64,000 nt of DNA. It comes from Urophycis tenuis (lineage: Eukaryota; Chordata; Actinopteri; Gadiformes; Phycidae). The position numbers and the translations under genes are program-made. Location of the stretch: assembly GCA_036785325.1 (NCBI GenBank), contig JAXIVH010000108.1, forward strand, positions 259,001 through 323,000, in the 5' to 3' direction. Of the stretch, positions 1 through 13,107 are shown piece by piece. The stretch's first letter is position 1; each line of letters opens with the position of its first letter. Below the pieces are notes generated by a model. The model did not search any database. It saw nothing but the letters and a program-made list of their open reading frames with translations, and had not been told where the DNA came from.

Positions 1-680
1 TTTGTGGTGTGATTAAGTTATGTCATTAGATGGTAATTTCTTAATGACTTAAAGAGAATGCATGTAAAGCCATAACATGACTAAAGCTGGATAATAATCA
101 AGAAGCTATGACAGTTGCTCCACCAACGTCAAGACCCATGTTCTCTCTCAAAGTTTGTCAAGCCTTACCCATTTTCCCCCAAAATTGTGTTGAATTCAAA
201 ACCAACACCATGTTCAGAAGTCAGAAGTCAGTCATGTTTGCAGCATTCATGATCTTGCCAATGGAAGGGCTTTCACCAGCAGGCAGAATGCCCAACTATC
301 AGGTTCTCTCATTCGGCAACAGAAAGTAACTTAACATTTATTTAAATGTATGTTGAAGATCTTTGAGATCAGCACTTCATTATTATCTATAATGTGAGCT
401 TATTAAAACATGCCATTTAAAGTGTGTGTATGAACAAATATCATGTAGAATGGAAATGTCAAATGTCTTATTCAAATATTAAAATGTGGAATTTATGTGG
501 GAAGCAAAGGGTTTAATGATCTACCCAGCCTGCTTCAATCTACTGACCGACCAATCAAAGAACAGAATTCAATCCCGCGTGAACACAAGCAGCAGTTGTG
601 GACTCCATCAGTCAGGTTGAAAGCTCATTATGCTGCACATGTTCACACCTCAAGGTGACACGCTGTTCACTCTGCGGTGC
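1..680. other. intron sequence, nothing recognised
   Basis: Ordinary AT-rich sequence inside the last astn1 intron of the window. Short open frames here (for example 108-329 and 598-840) have no recognisable domain. I see no exon with paired splice sites. Confidence 0.5.
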
Positions 681-1090
681 CAGAGGAAGGCCTAGGGGAC
701 GCAAACAAGCTACCGCTAATACACAACAGCCAACACACCAGAGTAGAACTAAACAGCAAACACACTACAGGTACCAAGCCGTTGCTAATGCTACAACTAA
801 TGTGCTGCTACTAACAAACCACTGCTCACAAATTACATAATGCTTCAGGTAAAACCCTACTGCTAAGATGCTACAGCTAATACAATACTGCTAATAAGCT
901 ACGGCTAACATGCTACTGATAACAAGCCAATACTAATATGCTACACAACATGATACAGCTAACATGCTACCCTTAATACGCTACAGTGAACACTCTACTG
1001 CTGACAAGCCAATGCTAACAACTAACACAATATGACACAGTTAATACCATACTACCATTAACACACTACAGCTAACATGCTAGCACTAAC
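681..1090. repeat. degenerate minisatellite (GCTAA/ATGCTAC type)
   Basis: Loose tandem repetition of a short unit around GCTAACATGCTAC and GCTACAGCTAA, strongly diverged between copies. Unit length varies, about 10 to 22 bp. Confidence 0.6.
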
Positions 1091-1377
1091 CCCAGAGACA
1101 GGGGTGGAGAGCAATGCGGCCATATGGTTGCTCTTTAATTAGCAGGGACCGAGGGATGTGGGGACCGAGGGCTGAACCATGAATCACCAGCAGCCCACCT
1201 GTCTCCACACTACTACATTTAGACACTGTTGCCCTCCCCCACACACACACTTAAACACACCTCCCTTTCCAAAACTGACACACAACCGTGAAACTTTGGG
1301 TGTCAGTTTTGGATTTAAACATCCAGCAGTTTCATAACCCAACTGGATGTGTTGAGAGAAACTAGCAACACATTAAC

Positions 1378-2120
1378 ATAACCCCTAACCCTGAATAAAC
1401 CTAACACCATGGTAACATGACCCCTAACCCTGAATAACCCTAACACCATGGTCACATAACACTAACACCACGGTCACATGAACCCTAACCCTGAATAACC
1501 CTAACACCATGGTAACATGACCCCTAACCTTGAATAACCCTAACACCATGGTCACATGAACCCTAACCCTGAATAACCCTAACACCATGGTAACATGACC
1601 CCTAACCTTGAATAACCCTAACACCACGGTCACATGAACCCTAACCCTGAATAACCCTAACACCATTGTAACATGACCCCTAACCTTGAATAACCCTAAC
1701 ACCATGGTCACATGAACCCTAACCCTGAATAACCCTAACACCATGGTAACATGACCCCTAACCTTGAATAACCCTAACACCATGGTCACATGAACCCTAA
1801 CCCTGAATAACCCTAACACCATGGTAACATAACCCCTAACCCTGAATAACCCAAACACCATGGTCAGATAACCCTAACACCATGGTCACATGAACCCTAA
1901 CCCTGAATAACCCTAACGCCATGACCTCTGACCTGAATAGCCCCAACAACATGTTCTTGTTTCCCTGACCTGAATAACCTTCACACCATGACCCCTGACC
2001 TGAATACCCCTAACACTATGACCCCTGACCTGAATAACCCTAACACCATGTACACATGACCTCTAACCCTGAATAACCCTAACACTATGACCCCTGACCT
2101 GAATAACCCTAACACCGTGG
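1378..2120. repeat. 39-bp minisatellite with telomere-like core, 78-bp dimer
   Basis: Units contain CCCTAACCCTGAATAACC plus AACACCATGGT. Two variants alternate (GGTCACATGAA and GGTAACATGAC), so the true period in the central part is 78 bp. Copies decay toward 2120. The open frame on the minus strand (1424-1861) is a by-product: 39 is divisible by 3 and the unit lacks a stop in that frame. Confidence 0.9.
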
Positions 2121-2154
2121 CTCAGAACCCAGTTGAGCCTGAAACTGCCAACTC

Positions 2155-2862
2155 CAAAGCAGTGAGACCCTTCTGTCTGACCTCTGAGTGCAGTGAGACC
2201 CTTCTGTCTGACCTCTGAGTGCAGTGAGACCCTTCTGTCTGACCTCTGAGGGCAGTGAGACCCTTCTGTCTGACCTCTGAGTGCAGTGAGACCCTTCTGT
2301 CTGACCTCTGAGGGCAGTGAGACCCTTCTGTCTGACCTCTGAGGGCAGTGAGACCCTTCTGTCTGACCTCTGAGTGCAGTGAGACCCTTCTGTCTGACCT
2401 CTGAGTGCAGTGACCCCCTTCTGTCTGACCTCTGAATGCAGTGAGACCCTTCTGTCTGACCTCTGAGTGCAGTGAGACCCTTCTGTCTGACCTCTGAGGG
2501 CAGTGAGACCCTTCTGTCTGACCTCTGAATGCAGTGAGACCCTTCTGTCTGACCTCTGAGTGCAGTGAGACCCTTCTGTCTGACCTCTGAGTGCAGTGAG
2601 ACCCTTCTGTCTGACCTCTGAGGGCAGTGAGACCCTTCTGTCTGACCTCTGAGGGCAGTGAGACCCTTCTGTCTCACCTCTGAGTGCAGTGAGACCCTTC
2701 TGTCTGACCTCTGAATGCAGTGAGACCCTTCTGTCTGACCTCTGAGTGCAGTGAGACCCTTCTGTCTGACCTCTGAGGGCAGTGAGACCCTTCTGTCTGA
2801 CCTCTGAGGGCAGTGAGACCCTTCTGTCTGACCTCTGAGGGCAGTGAGACCCTTCTGTCTGA
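2155..2862. repeat. 31-bp minisatellite, about 23 copies
   Basis: Nearly identical head-to-tail copies with core CAGTGAGACCCTTCTGTCTG and a variable TGAGTG/TGAGGG/TGAATG end. The 31-bp period rotates through three frames, giving long overlapping minus-strand open frames that are not genes. Confidence 0.95.
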
Positions 2863-2949
2863 ACACACAAGCATTACAGACCCACGCATGACATTACTAA
2901 CTCAAACACTGCAGATGATGCATCTACACGGCCCTCAGGAGAAGGAAGA

Positions 2950-3110
2950 CGCATGGAGGGGAAGAGGAAGAGATCTAGATAGAGGAGGGGATATGGATAG
3001 AGAGATACAGAGAGGACAGATGGAGAGGGAGAGAGGGAGATAGAGGGAGATAGAAGGGGACTGAGAAAGACAGAGAGAAGGAGTGAAAGCAGGTACAGAG
3101 AGGAGGAGAG
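2950..3110. repeat. purine-rich (GA) tract
   Basis: Simple-sequence AG/GGA-rich stretch between two tandem arrays. Confidence 0.7.
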
Positions 3111-3208
3111 CAGCACTGAAGGTGTGATGAATGTTGTGCAGCTGCCCTCGAGAGTCCCAGCAGACGTCTGATGGAACGCTGAGTCCAGCAGGACCTTGTC
3201 ATCCATCT

Positions 3209-3448
3209 ACACACACACACACACACACACACATCCTCCTACACACACACACACACACACACATCCTCCTACACACACACACACACACACACATCCTCCT
3301 ACACACACACACACACACACACATCCTCCTACACACACACACACACACACACACACATCCTCCTACACACACACACACACACACACACACATCCTCCTAC
3401 ACACACACACACACATCCTCCTACACACACACACACACACACATCCTC

Positions 3449-3482
<34 letters not shown>

Positions 3483-3559
3483 CCTCCTACACACACACAT
3501 AACCTGACATTCAGACACAGCCTCCTACGCACACACACAAAACCTCCTACACACAACCA

Positions 3560-3596
<37 letters not shown>

Positions 3597-3655
3597 CCTC
3601 CTACGCACACAAACACAAAACCTCCTACACAAAGACACACACTCCCTCCGACACA
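3209..3655. repeat. (CA)n with regularly spaced TCCTCCTA interruptions
   Basis: Blocks of ACACAC separated by ATCCTCCTAC; in 3229-3350 the blocks form exact 30-bp units. The minus strand therefore reads GTGTGT. Translations into Thr-His or Cys-Val repeats are artefacts of the dinucleotide. Confidence 0.95.
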
Positions 3656-3877
3656 CCAGTAGATCCACATAGTCCTCCATCATCTTCTATAAGCCAACAT
3701 GCTGTCAGCTAAAAGAGGACCAACCACTGTTTAGTGACCCCTGACCCCCGGCCGGCTGCAGGTGTGTTTACGGGGGTAAGGAGCCCCCATAGTCTCCTCC
3801 TCCCACCGGAGTGTGTTAATCACATGTCCTGCAGCTCGTTAGTGCAGGCTAAATGCTGGACCACTCCAGTGCTGCTA

Positions 3878-6800
3878 CACTGTCTCATGTTTAATGTCTC
3901 ATCAGAACCTCAGCAACACTGCAGTCACACTGTCTCATGTTTAGTGTCTCATCAGAACCTAAGCAACACTGCAGTCACACTGTCTCATGTTTAGTGTCTC
4001 ATCAGAACCTAAGCAACACTGCAGTCACACTGTCTCATGTTTAATGTCTCATCAGAACCTCAGTAACACTGCAGTCACACTGCAGCTACAATGTCTAATG
4101 TTTAATGTCTCATCAGAACCTCAGTAACACTGCAGTCACACTGCAGCTACACTGTCTCATGTTAAATGTCTCATCAGAACCTCAGTAAAACTGCAGTCAC
4201 ACTGCTGCTACACTGTTTCATGTTTAATGTCTCATCAGAACCTAAGCAGCACTGCAGTCAGACTGCTGCTACACTGTCTCATGTTTAATGTCTCATTAGA
4301 ACCTCAGCAACACTGCAGTCACACTGTCTCATGTTTAATGTCTCATCAGAACCTCAGCAACACTGCAGTTACACTGTCTCATGTTTAGTGTCTCATCAGA
4401 ACCTCAGCAACACTGCAGTTACACTACAGCTACACTATCTTATGTTTAATGTCTCATCAGAACCTCAGCAACACTGCAGTTGCACTGCAGCTACACTGTC
4501 TCATGTTTAATGTCTCATCAGAACCTCAGCAACACTGCAGCCACACTGTCTCATGTTTAATGTCTCATCAGAACCTTTTAACACTGCAGTCACATTGCAG
4601 CTACATTGTCTCATTCTTAATGTCTCATCAGAACCTCAGCAACACTGCAGGAAAACTGCTGCTACACTGTCTCATGTTTAATGTCTCATCAGAACCTCAG
4701 CAAAACTGCAGCCACACTGTTTAATGTTTAATGGTTTAATGTCTCATCAGAACCTCTGCAACACTGCAGTCACACTGCAGGTACATTGTCTCAAGTGTAA
4801 TGTCTCATTAAAACCTCAGTAACACTGGAGTCACACTGCAGCTACACTGTCCTAACTTTAATGTCCATCAAAACCTCAGCAACACTGCAGCTACAATGTA
4901 TCATGTTTAATGACTCATCAGAACCTCAGAAACACTGCAGCCACATTGCAGCTACACTGTCTCATGTTTAATATCTCATCAGAACCTCAGTATAACTGCA
5001 GCCACACTGTCTCATGTTTAATGTCTCATCAGAACCTCTTAACACTGCAGTCACATTGCAGCTACACTGTCTCATGTTTAATGTCTCAACAGAACCTCAG
5101 CAACACTGCAGTTTCACTTTCTCATGTTTAATGTGTCATCAGAACCACAGCAACACTGCAGTAACACTGCAGCTACACTGTCATGTTTAATGTCTCATCA
5201 GAACCTTAGTAACACTGCAGCTACACTGTCTAATGTTTAATGTCTCATCAGAACATCAGCAATACTGCAGATACACTGTCTCATGGTTGATGTCTCATCA
5301 GAACCTCAGCTACACTGCAGCCACACTGTCTCATGTTAAATGTCTCATCAGAACCTCAGCAAAACTGCAGCCATACTGCAGCTACCCTGTCTCATGTTTA
5401 ATATCTCATCAGAACCTCAGTATAACTGCAGTCACATTGTCTATTGTCTCATCAGAACCTCAGCAATACTGCAGCTACACTGTCTCATGTTTTATGTCTC
5501 ATCAGGACCTCAGCAACACTTCGGTTACATTGCAACTTCACTGTCTCATCTTTAATGTCTCATCAGAACCTCAGCAACACTGCAGCCACACTGCAGCTAC
5601 ACTGTCTCATTTTTAATGTCTCATCAGAACCTCAGCAATACTGCAGCCACACTGTCTCATGTTTAATGTCTCATCAGAACCTCAGCAACACTGCAGTAAC
5701 ACTGCAGCTACACTGTCATGTTTAATGTCTCATCAGAACCTTAGTAACACTGCAGCTACACTGTCTAATGTTTCATGTCTCATCAGAACCTCAGCAACAT
5801 TGCAGCTACACTGTCTAATGTTTAATGTCTCATCAGAACCTCAGCAACACTGCAGCCACACTGTCTCATGTTTAATGGTTTAATGTCTCATCAGAACCTC
5901 TGTAACACTGCAGTCACACTGGAGGTACATTGTCTCAAGTGTAATGTCCCATTAAAACCTCAGTAACACTGGAGTCACACTGCAGCTACGCTGTCCTAAC
6001 TTCAATGTCCATCAAAACCTCAGCAACACTGCAGCTACAATGTATCATGTTTAATGACTCATCAGAAACTCAGAAACACTGCAGCCACACTGCAGCTACA
6101 CTGTCTCATGTTTAATATCTCATCAGAACCTCAGCATAACTGCAGTCACATTGTCTATTGTCTCATCAGAACCTCAGCAATACTGCAGTTACACTGTCTC
6201 ATGTTTAATGTCTCATCAGAACCTCAGCAACACTGCAGCTACACTGTCTCATGTTTTATGTCTCATCAGGACCTCAGCAACACTTCGGTTGCATTGCAAC
6301 TTCACTGTCTCATCTTTAATGTCTCATCAGAACCTCAGCAACACTGCAGCCACACTGCAGCTACACTGTCTCATTTTTAATGTCTCATCAGAACCTCAGC
6401 AATACTGCAGCCACACTGTCTCATGTTTAATGTCTCATCAGAACCTCAGCAACATTGCAGTCACACTGCAGCTACACTGTCTCATTTTTAATGTCTCATC
6501 AGAACCTCAGCAATACTGCAGCCACACTGTCTCATGTTTAATGTCTCATCAGAACCTCAGCAACATTGCAGTCACACTGCAGCTACACTGTCTCATGTTT
6601 AATGTCTCATCAAAGCCTCAGTAACACTGCAGCTACACTGTCTCATTTTTAATGTCTCATCAGAACCTCAGCAATACTGCAGCCACACTGTCTCATGTTT
6701 AATGTCTCATCAGAACCTCAGCAACATTGCAGTCACACTGCAGCTACACTGTCTCATGTTTAATGTCTCATCAAAGCCTCAGTAACACTGTCTCATGTTT

Positions 6801-7050
6801 AGTGTCTCATCAGAACCTCAGTTACACTGTCTAATTTTTAATGTCTCATCAGAACCTCAGTAACACTGCAGCTACACTGTCTCATGTTTAATGTCTCATC
6901 AGAACCTCAGTACGACTGCAGTCACACTGCAGCTACACTGTCTCATGTTTAATGTCTCATCAGAACCTGAGTACGACTGCAGTCACACTGCAGCTACACT
7001 GTCTCATGTTAAATGTTTAATCAGACCCTCAGCAACACTGCAGCCACACT
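3878..7050. repeat. 50/62-bp minisatellite A, first block
   Basis: About 3.2 kb of tandem units with core GTCTCATCAGAACCTCAGCA and CTGCAGTCACACTG; a 12-bp CTGCAGCTACAC insert is present or absent, making 50- and 62-bp unit types. A marker variant CATTGTCTATTG at 5434 and again at 6149 shows a duplicated block of about 715 bp. No stop-free coding signal beyond the repeat. Confidence 0.93.
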
Positions 7051-7090
7051 GCCTCCTCCAGTTCACCTGCAAGTCTATAGGCAACAACTG
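7051..7090. repeat. spacer between minisatellites A and B, copy 1
   Basis: Non-tandem spacer containing GCAAGTCTATAGGCAACAAC. The same spacer recurs at 9841-9893 between the second A and B blocks, which shows that A, spacer and B were duplicated as one piece. Confidence 0.8.
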
Positions 7091-7165
7091 GTTCATAGGT
7101 ATGGTAGAATCCTAACTAAAACATGGAGAATGTAAATAGTATAGTAGCATAATACTAACTAAAAC
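7091..7165. repeat. 43-bp minisatellite B, left part, interrupted by LINE
   Basis: Just under two units with core ACTAAAACATGGAGAATG, cut by the LINE at 7166. The array resumes at 8425. Confidence 0.9.
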
Positions 7166-8424
7166 AAACTAGCCTTCGATACCGTGGACCACACCATCCT
7201 CCTCGAACGTCTCAACAACACGATTCAACTGACAGATCACGCACTGCAGTGGTTCAACTCCTACCTTTCAAATAGAACTGAACATGTCTCACTCGGAGGA
7301 TGTGAGTCCAGGCCGCTCCGTGTCACCTGTGGCGTTCCCCAGGGGTCAGTCCTTGCCCCCATCCTCTTCACCATCTACATGCTTCCTCTCGGTCAAGTCA
7401 TCAGTAAACACGGACTCTCCTTCCACTGCTATGCTGACGACACACAACTCTATATCAAAACCGCCCCAAACCCCTCCACAGCCCTGTCATCCCTTACCTC
7501 CTGCCTTGAGGAAATCAAGGCATGGATGACCAGTAACTCCCTCCAGTTAAATAGCAATAAAACGGAAGCACTCCTCATTGGTACCCCTCATCAGGTTCAC
7601 TCCTCACCTATATCCCAACTTACCTTCGACGGACAGATCATTCCCCTCTCCGCCTCAGCAACAAACCTGGGAGTTCGGTTTGACCCCCACCTGACCTTCA
7701 ACGACCACATAAAACACCTGTGCAAAACTTCTTTTTACCATCTCCGCAATATTTCAAGACTCCGTCCCACTCTATCCCTCCCAGCAGCAGAACAACTGGT
7801 CCATGCCTTCATCTCATCAAGACTGGACTACTGCAACGGGCTCTTCATCGGGGTTCCTGGCAAAACCATCCAGAAGCTACAATACATCCAGAACAGCGCT
7901 GCCAGGGTCCTGATGAGAGCCCGTAAACACGAGCACATCACTCCCATTCTTCAATCACTGCACTGGCTCCCTGTTTCATCCCGGATCAATTACAAAATTC
8001 TGCTACTCACCCATAAATGCATCCACGGACATTCTCCTACATATCTTAAAGAACTCATCACCCTCCAATCCAACACCCGCACCCTCAGATCTACAAACAC
8101 CCTGCTCCTCAAAGTCCCCACTACCAAGCTCTCTACCATGGGGGATCGAGCCTTCTGCTCGGCTGCACCACGGCTATGGAACAGCCTCCCCACCCAGCTA
8201 AGGGCCACTCAGAGACTAGACTCTTTTAAAACAGGCCTAAAAACTTTTCTATTTAGAAAGGCCTATGGCTGCTAGCCAAGAACTGATCTTAACCTTGTCT
8301 TATTGTTACTGAGTGTATTTCTAATGTTCATTACCTTGTTTTAACCTCTTTTAACATTGTAGCACTTTGAGATCTGCTGATAAAAAGTGCACTAGAAATA
8401 AAATTTATTATTATTATTATTATT
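7166..8424 (+). mobile_element. 5'-truncated L2-like LINE, RT to 3' end
   Basis: An open frame covers 7184-8275 (about 360 residues) without a stop. It contains reverse-transcriptase landmarks: GVPQGSVLAP, the catalytic box CYADDTQLY, and the C-terminal LHWLPVSSRI and HKCIHGHSPTYL blocks typical of L2-clade elements. The 3' end has AATAAA and a (TTA)n tail. Everything upstream of mid-RT is missing (usual LINE 5' truncation), so it cannot mobilise itself. AAAAC precedes (7161-7165) and follows (8425-8429) the element, a plausible 5-bp target duplication inside minisatellite B. It lies antisense to astn1. Confidence 0.9.
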
Positions 8425-9153
8425 AAAACATGGAGAATGTAAATAGTATAGTAGCATAATACTAACTAAAACATGGAGAATGTAAATAGTATAGTAGCAT
8501 AATCCTAACTAAAACATGGAGAATGTAAATAGTATAGTAGCATAATCCTAACTAAAACATGGAGAATGTAAATAGTATAGTTGTATAATCCTAACTAAAA
8601 CATGGAGAATGTAAATAGTATAGTAGCATAATCCTAACTAAAACATGGAGAATGTAAATAGTATATTAGTATAATCCTAACTAAAACATGGAGAATGTAA
8701 ATAGTATAGTAGTATAATCCTAACTAAAACATGTAGAATGTAAATAGTATAGTAGTATAATCCTAACTAAAACATGGAGAATGTAAATAGTATAGTAGTA
8801 TAATCCTAACTAAAACATGGAGAATGTAAATAGTATAGCAGCATAATCCTAACTAAAACATGGAGAATTTAAATAGTATAGTAGTATAATCCTAACTAAA
8901 ACATGGAGAATGTAAATAGTATAGTAGCATAATCCTAACTAAAACATGGAGAATGTAAATAGTATAGTAGCATAATACTAACTAAAACATGGAGAATGTA
9001 AATAGTATAGTAGCATAATACTAACTAAAACATGGAGAATGTAAATAGTATAGTAGTATAATCCTAACTAAAACATGGAGAATGTAAATAGTATAGTAGT
9101 ATAATACTAACTAAAACATGGAGAATGTAAATAGTATAGTAGTATAATCCTAA
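8425..9153. repeat. 43-bp minisatellite B, right part of first block
   Basis: About 17 units, core ACTAAAACATGGAGAATG then TAAATAGTATAGTAG; units differ mainly at GCATAATACT versus GTATAATCCT. Resumes directly after the LINE tail. Confidence 0.93.
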
Positions 9154-9840
9154 CGTTTAATGTCTCATCAGAACCTCAACAACACTGCAGCTACACTGTC
9201 TAATGTTTCATGTCTCATGAGAACTTCAGCAACACTGCAGCTACACTGTGTCATGTTAAATGTCTCATCAGAACCTCAGCAACACTGCAGCCACACTGTC
9301 TCATGTTAAATGTCGCATCAGAACCTCAGCAAAACTGCAGCCATACTGTCTAATGTTGAATGGTTTAATGTCTCATCAGAACCTCTGTGACACTGCAGTC
9401 ACACTGCAGGTACATTGTCTCAAGTGTAATGTCTCATTAAAACCTCAGTAACACTGGAGTCACACTGCAGCTACACTGTCCTAACTTTAATGTCCATCAA
9501 GACCTCAGCAACACTGCAGCTACAATGTATCATGTTTAATGACTCATCAGAAACTCAGAAACACTGCAGCCACACTGCAGCTACACTGTCTCATGTTTAA
9601 TATCTCATCAGAACCTCAGTATAACTGCAGTCACATTGTCTATTGTCTCATCAGAACCTCAGCAATACTGCAGTTACACTGTCTCATGTTTAATGTCTCA
9701 TCAGAACCTCAGCAACACTGCAGCTACACTGTCTCATGTTTAATGTCTCATCAGAACCTCAGTACGACTGCAGTCACACTGCAGCTACACTGTCTCATGT
9801 TAAATGTTTAATCAGACCCTCAGCAACACTGCAGCCACAC
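9154..9840. repeat. minisatellite A, second block
   Basis: Same 50/62-bp unit family as 3878-7050, including the CATTGTCTATTG marker (9633) and the same terminal units, followed by the same spacer. Confidence 0.92.
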
Positions 9841-9893
9841 TGCCTCCTCCAGTTCACCTGCAAGTCTATAGGCAACAACTGGTTCATAGGTAT
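9841..9893. repeat. spacer between minisatellites A and B, copy 2
   Basis: Repeats the 7051-7090 spacer nearly base for base. Confidence 0.8.
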
Positions 9894-10746
9894 GGTAGAA
9901 TCCTAACTAAAACATGGAGAATGTAAATAGTATAGTAGCATAATACTAACTAAAACATGGAGGATGTAAATAGTATAGTAGCATAATCCTAACTAAAACA
10001 TGGAGAATGTAAATAGTATAGTAGCATAATACTAACTAAAACATGGAGGATGTAAATAGTATAGTAGTATAATCCTAACTAAAACATGGAGAATGTAAAT
10101 AGTATAGTAGTATAATCCTAACTAAAACATGGAGAATGTAAATAGTATAGTAGTATAATCCTAACTAAAACATGGAGAATGTAAATAGTATAGTATTATA
10201 ATACTAACTAAAACATGGAGAATGTAAATAGTATAGTAGCATAATACTAACTAAAACATGGAGAATGTAAATAGTATAGTAGTATAATCCTAACTAAAAC
10301 ATGGAGAATGTAAATAGTATAGTAGCATAATACTAACTAAAACATGGAGAATGTAAATAGTATAGTAGCATAATCCTAACTAAAACATGGAGAATGTAAA
10401 TAGTATAGTAGTATAATCCTAACTAAAACATGGAGAATGTAAATAGTATAGTAGTATAATCCTAACTAAAACATGGAGAACGTAAATAGTATAGTAGCAT
10501 AATCCTAACTAAAACATGGAGAATGTAAATAGTATAGTAGCATAATCCTAACTAAAACATGGAGAATGTAAATAGTATAGTAGTATAATCCTAACTAAAA
10601 CATGGAGAATGTAAATAGTATAGTAGTATAATCCTAACTAAAACATGGAGAATGTAAATAGTATAGTAGCATAATCCTAACTAAAACATGGAGAATGTAA
10701 ATAGTATAGTAGTATAATCCTAACTAAAACATGGAGAATGTAAATA
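9894..10746. repeat. 43-bp minisatellite B, second block
   Basis: About 20 uninterrupted units of the B family. No LINE is present in this copy. Confidence 0.93.
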
Positions 10747-11080
10747 CCTGAACAATATTTCTCCTAGACAGCGCAGCTGAAGGACAGAGATGGCGTATCA
10801 TCTCGTGTCACAGAACATAAACACTGCATGTTTGGAATGCAAACATTTGCACAAATCTCCTGAACTAAAGAAAATCTATGATAATGTATGGTAATTAAAT
10901 AGCAATCTGTTCAGTGGTTGCATATTATCATCACAATTATGCTTTTCCTCCAAAACAAGACCATCCTTTATGTTAACAAGCCACATTAACATGCAACACT
11001 GCAGAAGAAATTAGTTCAATGAATCAGGAGACAAAGTTAGGAATACTAAAATAGACCAGGTTACACATTTATTAAACATC
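10747..11080. other. intron sequence, nothing recognised
   Basis: Single-copy-looking AT-rich DNA between a minisatellite and a GA tract; no exon or transposon end is seen. Confidence 0.5.
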
Positions 11081-11084
11081 ATTA

Positions 11085-11087
11085 GAG

Positions 11088-11138
<51 letters not shown>

Positions 11139-11505
11139 ACGAGGTAGAGAGTGAAAAACAGAGAGACAGAGAGAGAGCGAGGGAGAGAGAGAGAGAGGGA
11201 GAGCGAGGAGAGAGACAAAGAGAGAAATAGAGCAAGGGAGAAAGAGGGAAAAAGAGACAGAGAGAGAGCGAGGGAGAGAGAGAGGGAGGGAGAGAGAGAG
11301 GGAGAGAGCGAGGGAGAGAGAGAAACCGAGAGACAGATAGAGAGACAGAGAGAGACAGAGACAGAGAGAGTGAGCGAGAGAGAGAGAGAGAGAGAGATTG
11401 AGAGCGAGACAGAGTGACAACGAGAGAGAGAGAGAGACACAGAGATAGACAGAGATAGAGACAGACAGAGAGAGACAGAGTGAGAGAGAGCGAGAGAGAG
11501 AGACC
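11085..11505. repeat. (GA)n-rich purine tract
   Basis: About 420 bp of GAGAGA with ACAGAGA, GCGAGGGA and similar interruptions on the plus strand, pyrimidine-rich on the other. Leu/Ser-rich minus-strand and Arg/Glu-rich plus-strand open frames are simple-repeat artefacts. Such tracts can adopt triplex DNA. Confidence 0.9.
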
Positions 11506-12095
11506 AAGCCCCCTCAGCTAGCTGATCACCACAACTAACTAGCATCACATTACAGTAGCTCTGTTAGCCAGATGAACAATACTCATGTTATTCAATCATA
11601 CTAGACTACACTATATTGTATCATTTACAGAATAATAATAGGGTATTATAACAACCATAACAACACATATCATATGATACTGTACCATATTACTACTAGG
11701 GTATTATACTATACACTATAGACTATAGTATATAATACTATATTACATAATGAAACAACATAATGCAAAATTATACTAAACTATTTTAGACTAAACTAAA
11801 TGATACTTTATCATGCTTTGTGATATACTATAGAAAGAAAAGACTATAGAAAGAGACTTTAGAACAATTGGCATTTAGATGAGTGTCTTAACCTTTCACA
11901 CTGAATGTCAGGACGGAGGCTGGTCTGAAGAATCCACAGCAGGTCAGAGCACATCGCCGCTGACACTTTCCGCCAAGAAAATTAATTACCACCAAGAAAA
12001 TTACTTGTCCTACTTTTCACTTTCTGTGTCTTAAAAAAACAGTTCACACACACGTATGATATAACCAGTAGGACGAAGACAGATATGGTCAATCT
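11506..12095. other. AT-rich intron sequence, nothing recognised
   Basis: Contains short ATA/TACTA-rich stretches (11580-11830) and no splice-site-flanked open frame. Confidence 0.5.
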
Positions 12096-12099
12096 AGAG

Positions 12100-12755
12100 G
12101 TTTATCTAGAGGCTGGGAGAACACCTCCTTATCAAGAGGCTGAGGACAACAGACCTTTATCTAGAGGCTGGGAGAACACCTCCTTATCTAGAGGCTTAGG
12201 ACAACAGACCTCTATCTAGAGGCTGAGAGTAGACCTTTATCTAGAAGCTGAGAGACCGCCTCTTTGTCTAGAGGCTGAGAGCAGACCTTTATCTAGAAGC
12301 AGAGAGACCGCCTCTTTATCTAGAGGCTGAGAGCAGACCTTTATCTAGAAGCTGAGAGACCGCCTCTTTATCTAGAGGCTGAGAGCAGACCTTTATCTAG
12401 AAGCTGAGAGACCGCCTCTTTATCTAGAGGCTGAGAGCAGACCTTTATCTAGAAGCTTAGAGACCGCCTCTTTATCTAGAGGCTGAGAGCAGACCTTTAT
12501 CTAGAAGCTGAGAGACCGCCTCTTTATCTAGAGGCTGAGAGCAGACCTTTATCTAGAAGCTTAGAGACCGCCTCTTTATCTAGAGGCTGAGAGCAGACCT
12601 TTATCTAGAAGCTGAGAGACCGCCTCTTTATCTAGAGGCTGAGAGCAGACTTTATCTAGAAGCTGAGAGACTGCCTCTCTATCTAGAGGCTGAGAGAACA
12701 CCTCTTTAACTAGAGGCTGACAGAACGCCTCTTTAACTAGAAGCTGAGGACAACA
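12100..12755. repeat. 52-bp minisatellite made of two TCTAGA half-units
   Basis: Alternating half-units of 25 bp (TCTAGAGGCTGAGAGCAGAC type) and 27 bp (TCTAGAAGCTGAGAGACCGC type) make an exact 52-bp period between 12371 and 12640; outer copies are diverged. Each half-unit starts with an XbaI site (TCTAGA). Confidence 0.92.
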
Positions 12756-12925
12756 GACAGCAGTGAAACAGTGGCTGCACAGCTTCAACCCAACACTAAA
12801 AGATGAAACTTCTGAAATGCTAGAGGGTTTCGCTGTCTTGATAACTTCCTATGCTGCTGCTTTTTCACTTCCTCCAACTCCCAACACAACTGTCAACATC
12901 AGCCATCTTGTGTCTTTCTGTGCTG

Positions 12926-12972
12926 GGTTAGGGTTAAGGTTAGGGTGAGGGTTAGGGTTAGGGTGAGGGTGT
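12926..12972. repeat. interstitial telomere-like TTAGGG repeats
   Basis: About seven imperfect GGGTTA/GGGTGA units, plus-strand G-rich. Confidence 0.85.
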
Positions 12973-13107
12973 TTGGGTGGAACAGTGGGGGGCTATTTGG
13001 ACCCGCAGTGCGATGGGATCCATCCTCTCCTGTCAGCCACACAATCAAAACACACAGCAACTGACATCTAAAGCCCCATTCATACATGTGTGAGTGTGTG
13101 TCTGTCG

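Noticed and set aside
2063..2889. Long minus-strand open frames (253-267 codons, RQKGLTALRGQTEGSHCPQRSD-type) that look like a repeat protein.
   Set aside because: The 31-bp unit cycles through all frames and the peptide unit is a translation of it; the same frame type appears on overlapping registers. There is no conserved start or flanking domain.
3131..3670. Thr-His and Cys-Val repeat open frames.
   Set aside because: They are translations of the (CA)n and (GT)n microsatellite.
11072..11548. Leu/Ser-rich minus-strand open frames resembling membrane proteins, and their Arg/Glu plus-strand counterparts.
   Set aside because: These are translations of the (GA)n tract.
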